This document shows positions 11,763 to 20,820 of a stretch of DNA of 64,000 bases, one piece after another. The DNA lies in NCBI GenBank assembly GCA_032622095.1, contig CP136069.1, positions 44,432,194-44,496,193 on the forward strand, in the 5' to 3' direction. The notes beneath the pieces are model-generated. The model was given only the letters and a program-made list of their open reading frames with translations, searched no databases and had not been told where the DNA came from. This DNA comes from Siphonodentalium dalli. Taxonomy: Eukaryota; Mollusca; Scaphopoda; Gadilida; Siphonodentaliidae. A program made the translations under genes and the position numbers. Position 1 is the first letter of the stretch, and every line of letters starts with the position of its first letter.

Positions 11763-12089
11763 TAGTTTCATTTGTGCATTCTTTATTAACTTAATGACTC
11801 ATAAATTACTCCATAATACAGATATGTCCTAAATAATCAACCTCTAAACCACAGCAGAATTACAGGAAATTTTTCAGGATTCATTCGGAAATATGGCTTG
11901 TTGCCATTCATCGGAAAGCTCTCGGTGAGAGCTTTCCGATGAATGGCAACAAGCCATTTCTGACTAAATCCTGAAAAATTACCCATAATTCTGCTGTGGT
12001 TAAGGATTCGATTATTTAATGGCATTATTGTAGTTTCATTACTGCATTCTTTATTAACTTAATGACTCATTAATTACTCCATAATACAG
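11763..12089 (+). repeat. ~58-bp direct duplication around a Family A MITE
   Basis: The block TAGTTTCATT..TTAACTTAATGACTC..CCATAATACAG occurs at 11763-11821 and again at 12031-12089 with only a few differences. A Family A element (11819-12030) lies between. The second copy runs into another Family A start. The simplest reading is a tandem duplication of flank plus MITE. Confidence 0.7.
11819..12030. mobile_element. Family A palindromic MITE, copy 2
   Basis: Full palindrome with ATCGGAAAGCTCTC arms meeting near 11934. The right arm has a short deletion (AGCCATTTCTGAC). Right terminus GGCATTATTG followed by TA. It forms one unit of the local tandem duplication. Confidence 0.8.
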
Positions 12090-12361
12090 TAAGGCATTTT
12101 ATTTGTTATTACTTGGTTTACGGATTTATTTGGCTCAAATAATATTTCCATTTGCTGAAATAAAACAAAAACGAAAACTAAAATTTAATTTTTATTGACA
12201 AACGGCTTTATTTTGGGTAGGAAAATCTGTAAACCAAGTAAGAAAAAATAAAATGCCTAATGTCCTAAATAATCGACACCTAAACCAAAGAATTATGGGA
12301 AATTTTCAGGATTTAGTCGGAAATATGGCTTGCTGCCATTCATCGGAAAGCTCTCAGTGAG
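12087..12361. mobile_element. Family A MITE, copy 3, half element with nested insertion
   Basis: Starts CAG at 12087, is interrupted after CAGTAA by a 165-bp element, resumes at 12258 with TAATGTCCTAAATAATCG, and runs to the loop (GAAAGCTCTCAGTGAG). It stops at about 12361, where Family H sequence begins, so the right arm is missing. Confidence 0.7.
12093..12257. mobile_element. Harbinger-like MITE, TAA target duplication
   Basis: Begins GGCATTTTATTT and ends AAATAAAATGCC. Inverted ends pair for about 36 bp, including TTACTTGGTTTAC. TAA flanks both sides (12090-12092 and 12258-12260); one TAA removed restores the Family A sequence CAGTAATGTCC. GGC-type ends and 3-bp TWA duplications are characteristic of PIF/Harbinger elements. 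Non-coding. Confidence 0.7.
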
Positions 12362-13131
12362 CGAACTCATTTTAGGTACTGGTCATGGGAATGAATATAC
12401 CAATAAACAAAGTCCAATAACTCTGCTGAAAATATCCGGCCGGAGCTGGTTTGCGAACTCGTTCTAGATACTGGTCATGTGAACTCCTATACCAAAAATC
12501 TTTGAAATCCGTTGACATTTGTGGAAATGAGCCCTGTGACGTCTGTTTATTTTTTTATGTCCAATAAGTCCGCTTAAAATATCTGGCCGGACCTGGTTTG
12601 CGAACTCGTTCTAGATACTGGTCAAGTGAACTCATATCCCAAATATATTTGAGATTTGTGAAAATGAGCCCTGTGACGTCGTCTATTTGCTATTTGGTAA
12701 ATTCTACAAAAATAATAAACAAAGTCCAATAACTCCGGTAAAAATATCCGGCCAGACCTGGCTTGCAAACTCATTCTAGGTAATGGTCAGGTGAACTCAT
12801 ATACAAATATCTTTGAAATCCGTTGAGATTTGTGGAAATGAGCCCTGTGATGTCGTCTATTTGCTATTTGGTAAATTCGACAAAAATTGGTAAATTCGAC
12901 AAAAATAATAAACGAAGTCCAATAACTCCGGTAAAAATATCTGGCCAGACCTGGCTTGCGAACTCATTCTAGGTAATGGTCAGGTGAACTCATATACCAC
13001 AAATCTTTGAAATCCGTTTACATTTGTTCAAGTTATGACTCTTACAAATTCGGGACGGACGGACGGGGACAGACAGACGGACGGACGGAACCCATTACTA
13101 TATCCCCCGCAAATTTTAAATTTAGCGGGGG
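12362..13131 (+). repeat. Family H with four ~150-190 bp internal tandem units
   Basis: Units begin with AGTCCAATAACTC-type sequence near 12410, 12560, 12720 and 12912. Each continues ATATCCGGCC, CTCATTCTAG and GAAATCCGTT. The array ends in GACGGACGGACGG runs and a terminal stem CCCCCGCAAATTT / AAATTTAGCGGGGG (13104-13131). The (GACG)n tail plus terminal hairpin recur in other Family H copies. Confidence 0.6.
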
Positions 13132-13256
13132 ATAATTAGGAGAAATCAAGTCTCCCTATTAGATTATTAGGGAGAAATGGACAGTTATCAGGGAGAAGTC
13201 ATAAAGGCGAAGTTCAATTATCACCGAAACTTCAGCCTTCTTTGAGCCAATAAGTA

Positions 13257-13436
13257 CAGTAATGCTCTAATTAATCGACTCCTTAACCACAGCAGAATTA
13301 TGGGTAACTTTTCAGGATTTAGTCGGAAATATGGAGCTTTCCGATGAATGGCAACAAGCCATATTTCCGACTAAATCCTGAAAAGTTACCCATAATTCTG
13401 CTGTGGTTAAGGAGTCGATTAATTCAAGCATTACTG
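13257..13436. mobile_element. Family A MITE, copy 4, with shortened left arm
   Basis: CAGTAATGC start, GCATTACTG end, TA on each side. The left arm jumps from GGAAATATGG directly to AGCTTTCCGATG, so about 35 bp at the palindrome centre are lost. Right arm complete. Confidence 0.8.
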
Positions 13437-13442
13437 TATCAT

Positions 13443-14317
13443 GCAACACCCCATGCATCCGGATATGCTTGTAGCGGAAGACATGCTCGTAGCGGAATAA
13501 CCATATGGCCCGCGATTTGCACACCACCGTTCACGGTTAGACACATGTTGCACCAAAACCAACACATACCAGTGGTTGACGGTGGTGGTACTATTTGTGG
13601 CTATAATTTACCCAAATGTACATCAAACTTCTTTAAACATGGACGCAGTTTAATCCTATTAAGTTAGGCCAAAAATTGTGGCAAAATTTGCATTTCTTAC
13701 ATAAAATTACGATTTCTGTGGTAACAGCCCATACAATATAGTCTTTGCATACTTTGCTATTTCCGCGGATATTCCCTTAATATAATAGACAACATTTTCA
13801 GTCATGTTTCTACATTTTCCATAGTAAAAAATAACCATATATTCAGGTCATAGCAAGAAAATATGGTATGTCTATAGCAGTGGTTTTACGTTTGCTATAG
13901 ACATGCCCCAAAATCAAGTGAGTGCCTCCATGGAAACTAATTTTTCGGGCACTAATATGATTGACATCGCAAACATGTCCAGTTCATTTTGAAGCTAAGA
14001 TATCATACTTTGAGAGACTGTATGTTATATAATGTGTCAATGCAAAGATTCATTAAAATTTGATAAAACTTATATCGAGTAAGTATTTCAGGTCATAATT
14101 TTCGTATAAAACCCGATTATCGAACAGTAATATGCAAATTGCGGAAACCACAACCGCTCATTCCTGTAGACCGATTATCGCTGTTAACGTTTAAAAAAAA
14201 TCAAGGTAAAATAAACCGTGTTTTTATGAAATAACTTACGACAACTAAAGAAGACGTGCAAATGGCGGGCCATGTGGTTATTCCGCTACGAGCATATCCG
14301 GATGCATGGGGTGGCAA
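13443..14317. mobile_element. Inverted-repeat element, ~875 bp, class unknown
   Basis: Left end CACCCCATGCATCCGGATAT, then CGTAGCGGAATAACCATATG. The right end is the reverse complement (ATATCCGGATGCATGGGGTG). Arms of about 65 bp; the left arm has an 18-bp internal duplication (TGTAGCGGAAGACATGC). The interior is A+T-rich and non-coding. It sits directly after the Family A copy, so its target duplication is unclear. Confidence 0.55.
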
Positions 14318-14516
14318 TACAAGACACCATTTATAAATCCATTATAATGATTAAATACTCCATTTTAATCAGGAAATACACTTTAAATATGCTGTTTAGA
14401 CATATGTATACTGGCATGTGTGAGAGAAGTCACTTCTCCCTAGGTTTAAAATAGGGAGAAGTGGTATAATTTTGGGAGCAGATATCTCCCAAGTCACCTT
14501 CTAAGCTGGTCTCTGA

Positions 14517-14984
14517 ATTATGTTATCCTTTTTATTTTCATGTGAATAACAAATGGGATAAGACTTGAACTCTATAAACCTGAGCATTCACCAGCATAAT
14601 GAACAAGTTTTTTTTTAAATGGTGGCAGTTTAGAGAGTGCATAGGCAAATCTAAGTGTTTGAATGGAAGAAAAAGTTTGCTATTTTCTAAGTTCAAGAAG
14701 ATCCGTAACTCTGGTGAAGATAAATGGATGAAATCCATCGCACAGGGGTATCATCATCAAATTAGAGGCTACCACATCCCCCCTTTATTGAATGCCGGAT
14801 TCCAGGTGTGTTTTCAGACTATCATACACCAGATACCAACTGCATACTTTGATTTACAGCGAAATTCAACAATTCAGTCATATTTCTTCATGGTCAACAC
14901 TATCTTGAGCTTTCCAAGTCGAGAAAACACAGAGATATTAATTAATAAGCTAACTATAAAGATCATTAATGATGCATTATCCAA
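14517..14984. other. No feature recognised; one 142-codon open frame
   Basis: The frame 14599-15027 (+) is the longest here. Its product is rich in Lys, Phe and Ile, with no motif I recognise, and its 3' end runs into the Family N repeat. I treat it as chance. Confidence 0.3.
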
Positions 14985-15410
14985 ATTAACACTCCTAAAT
15001 TACTATTTCTTTTGTAAAACATATTAGATTTGAGTCTAGGAACCCACCCATCAAAGCTCAGTGATCAGATATCAATTTTTTGAAGTTTGTTATTTCTCGA
15101 GATGTGAATTATTTGTGGCCCAGAAAAATGTCATCAAACAAACTGTCTCGGAAAAATTGCGGATGAATAACTCTAAAATCAAGTGGTAATATGGCCAAAT
15201 TTCATGATATTCAAGTGATGATACGGCCATATTTCGTTGAACAAAATGTTGATAAATAACACGTTTTGGGATATTTTGGGATAGTTGACAGTGGTTAGCA
15301 TTATTTTGTTGCAATTAATCGACTGATAACTAAAGCATATCTTGAAGAAATGTTGTTGTTTTGTTGTTGAATCTTGATGATATGGGGATGGTCTGATCAG
15401 ATTGAATACG
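14985..15410 (+). mobile_element. Family N element, decayed copy
   Basis: Matches 61770-62239 in order: CCTAAATTACTATTTC, GGAACCCACCCATCAAAG, TTTCTCGAGATGTG, CGGCCATATTTCGTTGAACA, then the TTGTTGTT run and GTCTGATCAGATTGAATAC. Both terminal GGTACTC motifs are lost. Confidence 0.55.
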
Positions 15411-15482
15411 CTTATTGTATCATATATATAGAGATTATCACTACAGTGAAGTGATCTGAGTCTCCATACCACGCTGAGTTGA

Positions 15483-15534
15483 GGTGAGATCCTGGATCAG
15501 ACGCAGGCTGCGAGTCTGATCCAGGATATCACCT
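15483..15534. repeat. 52-bp hairpin
   Basis: GGTGAGATCCTGGATCAGAC pairs with GTCTGATCCAGGATATCACC around a short GC-rich loop. No U tract follows and no gene precedes it, so it is not a terminator. Probably a MITE core or foldback remnant. Confidence 0.6.
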
Positions 15535-15654
15535 TCTTAACAAGAAGCTCTCTCTCACTCAAAACTAAAATACATCTATATTTCTATACTATATCTGTAC
15601 ATAACTATCATTTAAGTCTTAACATTGGTACTGGACAAACAATGCAAAATGTCT

Positions 15655-15900
15655 GTACTGAGTGAAAATTCCAGGTCGACCAAGGGCCATAACTCTGGAA
15701 GGAAAAAAAGAAAAACACTGTGGTAAGTGGATATCCTTTCCCCAAGCTGGGCTGGGGGTATCCTTTCCCCAAGCTGGGTTATCACCATATCAAAGGACAT
15801 CAAAATCTGATAATTCATACCCGAGTTACAATGTCATATGTTTGTACAAAGGGACGGAAGGATGGAGCACTTGACTATATGCCCCTCCCAAGGGTCAGGG
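15655..15900 (+). repeat. Family H-like fragment with short tandem unit
   Basis: Contains GGGCCATAACTCTGG and GGGACGGAAGGATGG phrases. Within it TATCCTTTCCCCAAGCTGGG occurs twice in tandem (about 15729 and 15758). Confidence 0.4.
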
Positions 15901-16227
15901 ACATAATAAAATATGAGCTCAGTGTTCCAGACCTCCAGTTAAAAATCCAAAAAAAAATATTTTTCAGGATTATTGGCTTTGTGCAACTAAAGAAATATGT
16001 TGAGAAACAGGAGGTGACACAATAACTTGTTCGAAAATAAAAAGGTAAAATTTATTGCACAATGTCGGTCTAATTCTTCAAATAAATATCAGCTTTGAAT
16101 GTGCATGAACAAATTATTTATTATCAAAATGATTTTGAAATTAAATATAATTTGTTTGCCAGTGTCGGGAATAGAACCCACAACTTCCTCATCTACACCA
16201 GACTGTAATGATGGTACCCATGACCAA
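15901..16227. other. Mostly unrecognised; tRNA-like motif on minus strand
   Basis: On the minus strand, TCTGGTGTAGATG (about 16189-16201) resembles an A box and GGTTCTATTCCC (16167-16178) a B box. They are only about 11 bases apart, too close for a tRNA. Possibly a SINE head remnant. Confidence 0.25.
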
Positions 16228-16382
16228 CAGTAATGCCCTAAATAATCAACTCCTTAACCACAGCAACTTTTCAGGATTTAATCGGAAATATGGCTTGTTG
16301 CCAGTCATATTTCCGACTAAATCCTGAAAAGTTACCCATAATTCTGCTGTGGTTAGGGAGTCGATTATTTAGGGCATTACTG
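16228..16382. mobile_element. Family A MITE, copy 5, internally deleted
   Basis: CAGTAATGCCC and GGGCATTACTG termini. The left arm lacks GAATTATGGGT and the hairpin tip is gone: the arms meet at GGCTTGTTGCCAGTCATATTTCC.. (about 16300-16310). 155 bp against about 215 for full copies. Confidence 0.8.
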
Positions 16383-16643
16383 TAACCCACATCAGCAATG
16401 GGTCAACATGAAAAGGAAACCTTTTCGTCGATAATTGATCTGAGTATAAGTCTAAACATGGGTTTGAAGTGTGACACAAAACAGATTTATCATTATCTGA
16501 ACGTTCAAGCACAATGCACTTCCTCTTAATTGCATACTCTAATAGTTTAATTACAGGCATTGTGATATATCCGAATGGGGGGGGAGAGACGTATGAAAAT
16601 GCATTTTATTCATATATATAGAAAGTTGAGAATCTCTTTCACC

Positions 16644-17042
16644 TTAACCCTTTACCCAATAAAACGGCCAAAACCGGCCAAATAAAGCTTCAACAGCCTA
16701 AAATATCTTCGGTCTGTCTCAATAGAACCATACAAATATGGATATCATTGGAACCGGCTCCTTGACCACATTGTGATAGTTACAGTTATGCCATGTGCCA
16801 ATGCATTCTCTTATATATGCGAGTCGACCATAGGTCGCCTCGCATATATAAGAGAATGCATTGGCCTAAAAAAATCTTTTTTTAACACTTTTTACCATTT
16901 TTTCTTACATTCTTTAACAATTTTATAATTTTTATTGTGTTAAGCCAATGCATTCTCTTATATATGCGAGGCGACCTATGGTCGACTCGCATATATAAGA
17001 GAATGCATTGGCACAGGGCCGTTCTGTTGGGTAAAGGGTTAA
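16644..17042 (+). mobile_element. P2-type TTAA MITE
   Basis: TTAA at 16644-16647 and 17039-17042; ends CCCTTTACCCAATA and TCTGTTGGGTAAAGGG. Same order as the 8548 copy: GGCCAAATAAAGCTTC block, two inverted shared hairpins and A+T spacer. Well preserved, so it looks young within its family. Confidence 0.8.
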
Positions 17043-17312
17043 ATGGAGCTCATTGTAAATTCGCAACCAGGACAGATTGTTAGAATGCTGCTGCTACCCA
17101 GTATATTAAGTAATACTAAAAACAATCATATTAGAGAAGAATTCTTGGTTACTCATAAAAACCTATTTAGTATTCAAATCACATAATAACACAGACAATA
17201 AAATAAGTCTACAATAAAATTCCATCAATCAATTCACTAAAGATTGCCAGAAGGGGGCGGACTGTGAATGTTAATGAGAGAAGAGAGGCTTTACTCCCAG
17301 GCTCTCAGGTAG

Positions 17313-17762
17313 CAAGCCTGAGTTTAGTGTGCCTGCTATTTGCGGAATGAGGTCCTCGGAAGGTGAATTTAGTGATGCTATCCCACATAGCGGGATAGCA
17401 TCACCAAATTCACCCTCCCGAGACCTCATTCTGCTTGGCCTCATCTGCCATGGGAGACATAGACTCAGATTGAAGTTCCCAAATGGTGAATATTGTTATG
17501 TACACCCATTGGGAACCTCGATTATGCAATGTGTGGTCTGTCAATTTGGGGATATAGAGAAACTAAACTAAAAAAGAAATGGAATCTAAATTGCTATAGA
17601 AGTTTGATAATAAAGAAACTATCCAGAAGATGAGGCCTAAGCAGAATGAGGTCCCCAGAGGGTGAATTTAGTGATGCTAGTCTGCTGTGCAGGGTAGGGT
17701 CACTAAATTCACCCTCTGGGGACCTCATTCTGCAAATGACAGGCACCTTATTCTCAGTCCTG
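17313..17762 (+). mobile_element. D family, full-length copy with two hairpins
   Basis: Starts CAAGCCTGAGTTTAGTGTGC, ends ATTCTCAGTCCTG, flanked by 8-bp repeats TCAGGTAG (17305-17312 and 17763-17770). A GAATGAGGTCC..GACCTCATTC hairpin sits at each end (about 17340-17433 and 17642-17732). Between them is a unique core containing TTCCCAAATGGTGAATATTG. The 8-bp duplication suggests hAT-like transposition. No transposase. Confidence 0.75.
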
Positions 17763-18385
17763 TCAGGTAGAAATACTAACACAATTTTTGTCAAATTGCC
17801 AGGGAGTATATAGTCTATACTTCAAATCTATATATGCTGAGCTAATTGCCTTGGTATTAAATGGGCCCAAGAATTTTTTTTTATATTTTAGACAGGAATG
17901 GTTAAAGTAGCTACAGTAATGCCCTAAATAATCGACTCCTTAACCACAGCAGAATTATGGGTAATTTTTCAGGATATAGTCGGAAATATGGCTTGTTGCC
18001 ATTCATCGGAAAGCTCTCATTGAGAGCTTTCTGATGAATGGCAATAAGTCATATTTCCGACTAAATCCTGAAAAGTTACCCATAATTCTGCTGGGATTAA
18101 GTAGTCGATTATTTAGGGCATTACATGTGAAGGTACTAATATATGTCTGTACTCTGGTTTGTTCCTACCATTAGTCACTGAGTAATGCCCCTTGCTTTGA
18201 ATACACAAAACATCCAATTATAACAGCCTATTTTAACAAAATAAATTTGACTATATCACAACAAAGCAGATGGACCATGACAGAGGAAATATCAGTTAAG
18301 TAATAAGCATCTTCCAACTGGATACAGCTGTATATATTAGAATTGAGATATATTTGAAAAAACTTTTCATAGATATTTAAAAATA
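17763..18385 (+). repeat. Spacer shared by two paralogous blocks (copy 1)
   Basis: Resembles 24634-24895: TCAGGTAGAAATACTAAC, then TGCTGAGCTAATTGCCTTGG, then AGTCACTGAGTAAT and CACAACAAAGCAGATGGACC follow in the same order. A Family A MITE (17914-18124) is present only in this copy. Confidence 0.6.
17914..18124. mobile_element. Family A palindromic MITE, copy 6
   Basis: Full left terminus preceded by TA. The right terminus is mutated (GGGCATTACAT). The paralogous spacer at 24.77 kb lacks it, which makes that an approximate empty site. Confidence 0.8.
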
Positions 18386-18606
18386 TTGCCTTTTTGCAGA
18401 ATGTGGTCCCCAAGAAGTTGAATTTAGTGATGTTGCCCGCAGCAGACTAGTGTCATCAAATTCATCCTCTGAGGACCTCAATCTGCATGGCCTTATCCGC
18501 TATAGGAGACATAGATTCAGGTTCAAGTTCCAAGATTGTGAATATTTTGATGTGCGTCTATTGGGGGCATTAATTATACAATTTGTTATCTACATGTATG
18601 TGAAGA
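18386..18606 (+). mobile_element. D family, left part
   Basis: Diverged left hairpin (GAATGTGGTCCCCAAGAAG against TCCTCTGAGGACCTCAATC) followed by the D core. The right part is probably 19240-19402. Family H sequence separates the two. Confidence 0.5.
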
Positions 18607-18769
18607 AGTTTCTGAAGGATATAAAACAAGAGCATGCCGTCGGGGCGTGGCATAATACGCCTGTTTCTGGAGTAGAGTGGGGCAAGGTTTAATTCATTTG
18701 TTTGAAACCTTTGACTTAAAACGAAATAATAACAAAAATGAAACACATTAACATCAAGTGTGGTATTTT

Positions 18770-19228
18770 TGACTGAAAACCCCCAAAAAAATTATTTATT
18801 TTCGGCTATTTTCAGACAAAACAATCGTATAACTCTGACAAAAATGGTCGGATCAGACTCAAATTTGAACTTGACCTGCAAAATCATGTAGACAGAACCC
18901 ATATTTGAACTTGATCTTTATACCAAATTTGGTTCAGTTCACTCGATTCAATCTAAAGTTATCATCTGGAAACCGCATATATATCAGGTAAAATCTAAGT
19001 CGAAAAAATGGCATAACTCAGTCAAAATCATGCGGACGAAACCCATATTCGAACTTGATCTGTATTTTTGTATGGTAAACTAACATACAAAATTTGGTTC
19101 AGTTCACTCGATTCAATCTAAAGTTATCATCCGAAACAAAAGCGGATGGACGGATGATGGACGGACGACAGACGGACGGACACCCATTTACATAATATGA
19201 CCGTTTTTTCAAACGGGCGGATAAAATC
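18770..19228 (+). repeat. Family H copy between two D halves
   Basis: Two internal units begin near ATTCGAACTTGATC and TTGGTTCAGTTCACTCGATT (each phrase appears twice). It ends in GGACGGACGACAGACGG and then TTCAAACGGGCGGATAAAA. Same family as 26424-26700 and 41855-42355. Confidence 0.55.
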
Positions 19229-19239
19229 TTCTTAATTTT

Positions 19240-19402
19240 ATAATAAATAAACTTTTCAGAAAAGATGAGGCCTAAGTAAAATGAGGTCCTCAGAAGGTGA
19301 ATTTGGTTATGCTAGCCTATTGTGCTGGGTAGCGTCACTAAATTCACCTTCTGCTGACCCCATTCTGCAAATGTCCAGCACCATATTTTTAGACCTGAAT
19401 GC
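19240..19402 (+). mobile_element. D family, right part
   Basis: GATGAGGCCTAAGTAAAATG leads into the right hairpin (GAGGTCCTCAGAAGGTG; CACCTTCTGCTGACCCC) and ends near TAGACCTGAATGCC. The order is as in the full copy at 17313, supporting one D element split by the Family H sequence. Confidence 0.5.
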
Positions 19403-19533
19403 CACTAACTGCTGTTTAATATGCAACACACACAGTGTGATGACTGTAAAGTTTATTAATGACCTGGAATTGTCCAATCCAGCGGCACATTGTTGGACTG
19501 TACTGTAAAGTATTAGTCATTGTGTCCGTGTGT

Positions 19534-20820
19534 AACGCTGAACTGAGTCTGGAATATTTGGGGGGGGGATCCCTATTACCACAAACAAGCGTTATGTCAG
19601 TCTCAACCAATCACAACTTAGTATCAACAAAGTGATGTAGTCAATCAGGCGAGTATTGGAATCTCTATAGTCGCAGTATAATAATTATACAGGCGATATC
19701 TGTCATTGGTAAAGCTATATATATATGCTGTGGTGTCATAATGCACATGAGAAGTTATTTATTTTGACACAGAGCTATTTGGTAATAGAAGACACAGGCA
19801 TTTTCTTCAGACCAAGTATTGCTTAGCTATTCGAGTCGGGTTTACACAGAACTAGGACCAGCCAAGAGTTTTTCAGATTGGGACTTGGGGAATTGGGAAG
19901 TGACTTCTCACTGCTTGGTTATCAGGGGAAAGTTGACTTTTATCAATGAAACTAGGTCAGAGATATTTACAGTTGTAACATGCGCTACCGCAAGGGAGAC
20001 TATATATTCAAATCGAACATCTGTGACCCACTTCTTGCATAATATACTGCTATCGGATATATTTCGATTCAAGGTTAACAGATCAAAACAGAGACCAGCC
20101 CAGTTCTGGTTAAAACACCGACTCGACAGCTATAACGCTGAACTGAGTCTGGAATAATTGGGGGGGGTCCCTATTACCACAAGCAAGCATTATGTCAGTC
20201 GCAACCAATCACAACTTAGTATCAACAAAGCGATGTAGTCAATCAGGCGAGTATTGGAATCTCTATAGTCGCAGATTTCCACATAACTGAAAATAGCGTC
20301 AGTTTGAGGCATCCGATAATAATTATACAGGCGATATCTGTCATTAGTAAAGCTAATATCAAACTCCAGGCAGAGTTATCTCCCATCGCTCTGCTGATAT
20401 ATCACTGCCATAAGGACATTTGGTAAGGATTTCTTATGTGGTCTTTGTTCTTATTTTTTAGGATTAAAATTGTCTATGTCTGGCTCAGTCTATATTGTTC
20501 TTATCAATACCGAAAGAATTCCCATTATTGCAAACTTTTGGTGGTCAAAATAAGATAATATGTGACTAAATATAGTTCCGACGATATATAAAAAAATAGA
20601 TGTATCAGTCTGCAAAGTACCATCCTTGTGGCAGCGCTATATCGCAGTGATAACGTATAGGGCGCTGCATGGAGTTTGGCTATATACATGTGGTGTCATA
20701 ATGCATGGGTCACATAAGAAGTTATTTATATTGACACAGAGCTATTTGGTAGGAGAAAGAGGCATTTTCTCCAGACCAAGTATTGTGTAGCTATTGGAGG
20801 TGGGTTTACCAAGAACTGAA
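19534..20820 (+). repeat. Tandem duplication, copies of ~324 and ~687 bp
   Basis: Copy 1 (19534-19857) and copy 2 (20134-20820) share AACGCTGAACTGAGTCTGGA, ACCAATCACAACTTAGTATC, TCAGGCGAGTATTGG, ATTATACAGGCGATATCTG and TGTCATAATGCA in order. The difference in length comes mainly from an inverted-repeat insertion in copy 2 (20360-20678) and about 45 bp at 20267. The 112-codon frame 19819-20157 spans the junction and matches nothing I know. Confidence 0.65.
20360..20678. mobile_element. Inverted-repeat MITE, ~319 bp, in duplication copy 2
   Basis: Ends CAAACTCCAGGCAG and, in reverse, CAAACTCCATGCAG. Arms extend through TATATCACTGCCATAAGG / ATAGCGCTGCCACAAGG. Flanked by GCTAATAT and GCTATATA. 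Copy 1 of the duplication reads GTAAAGCTATATATATATGC without it. Probable 8-bp duplicating (hAT-like) MITE. Confidence 0.6.

Larger units (their letters stand above)
13138..14516 (+). repeat. Family G repeat, interrupted
   Basis: Left piece 13138-13256 (CAGGGAGAAGTCATAAAGGC) and right piece 14320-14516 (AGAGAAGTCACTTCTCCCTA, then AGATATCTCCCAAGTCACC) match the order of the intact copy at 24093-24403. A Family A MITE and a second inverted-repeat element lie between the pieces. Confidence 0.55.

Noticed and set aside
15483-15534. Bacterial-type terminator
   Set aside because: The context is eukaryotic, no T tract follows, and no gene lies upstream.
16144-16205. Functional tRNA gene on the minus strand
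   Set aside because: A- and B-box-like motifs are about 11 bases apart, no anticodon arm fits, and no acceptor stem pairs.
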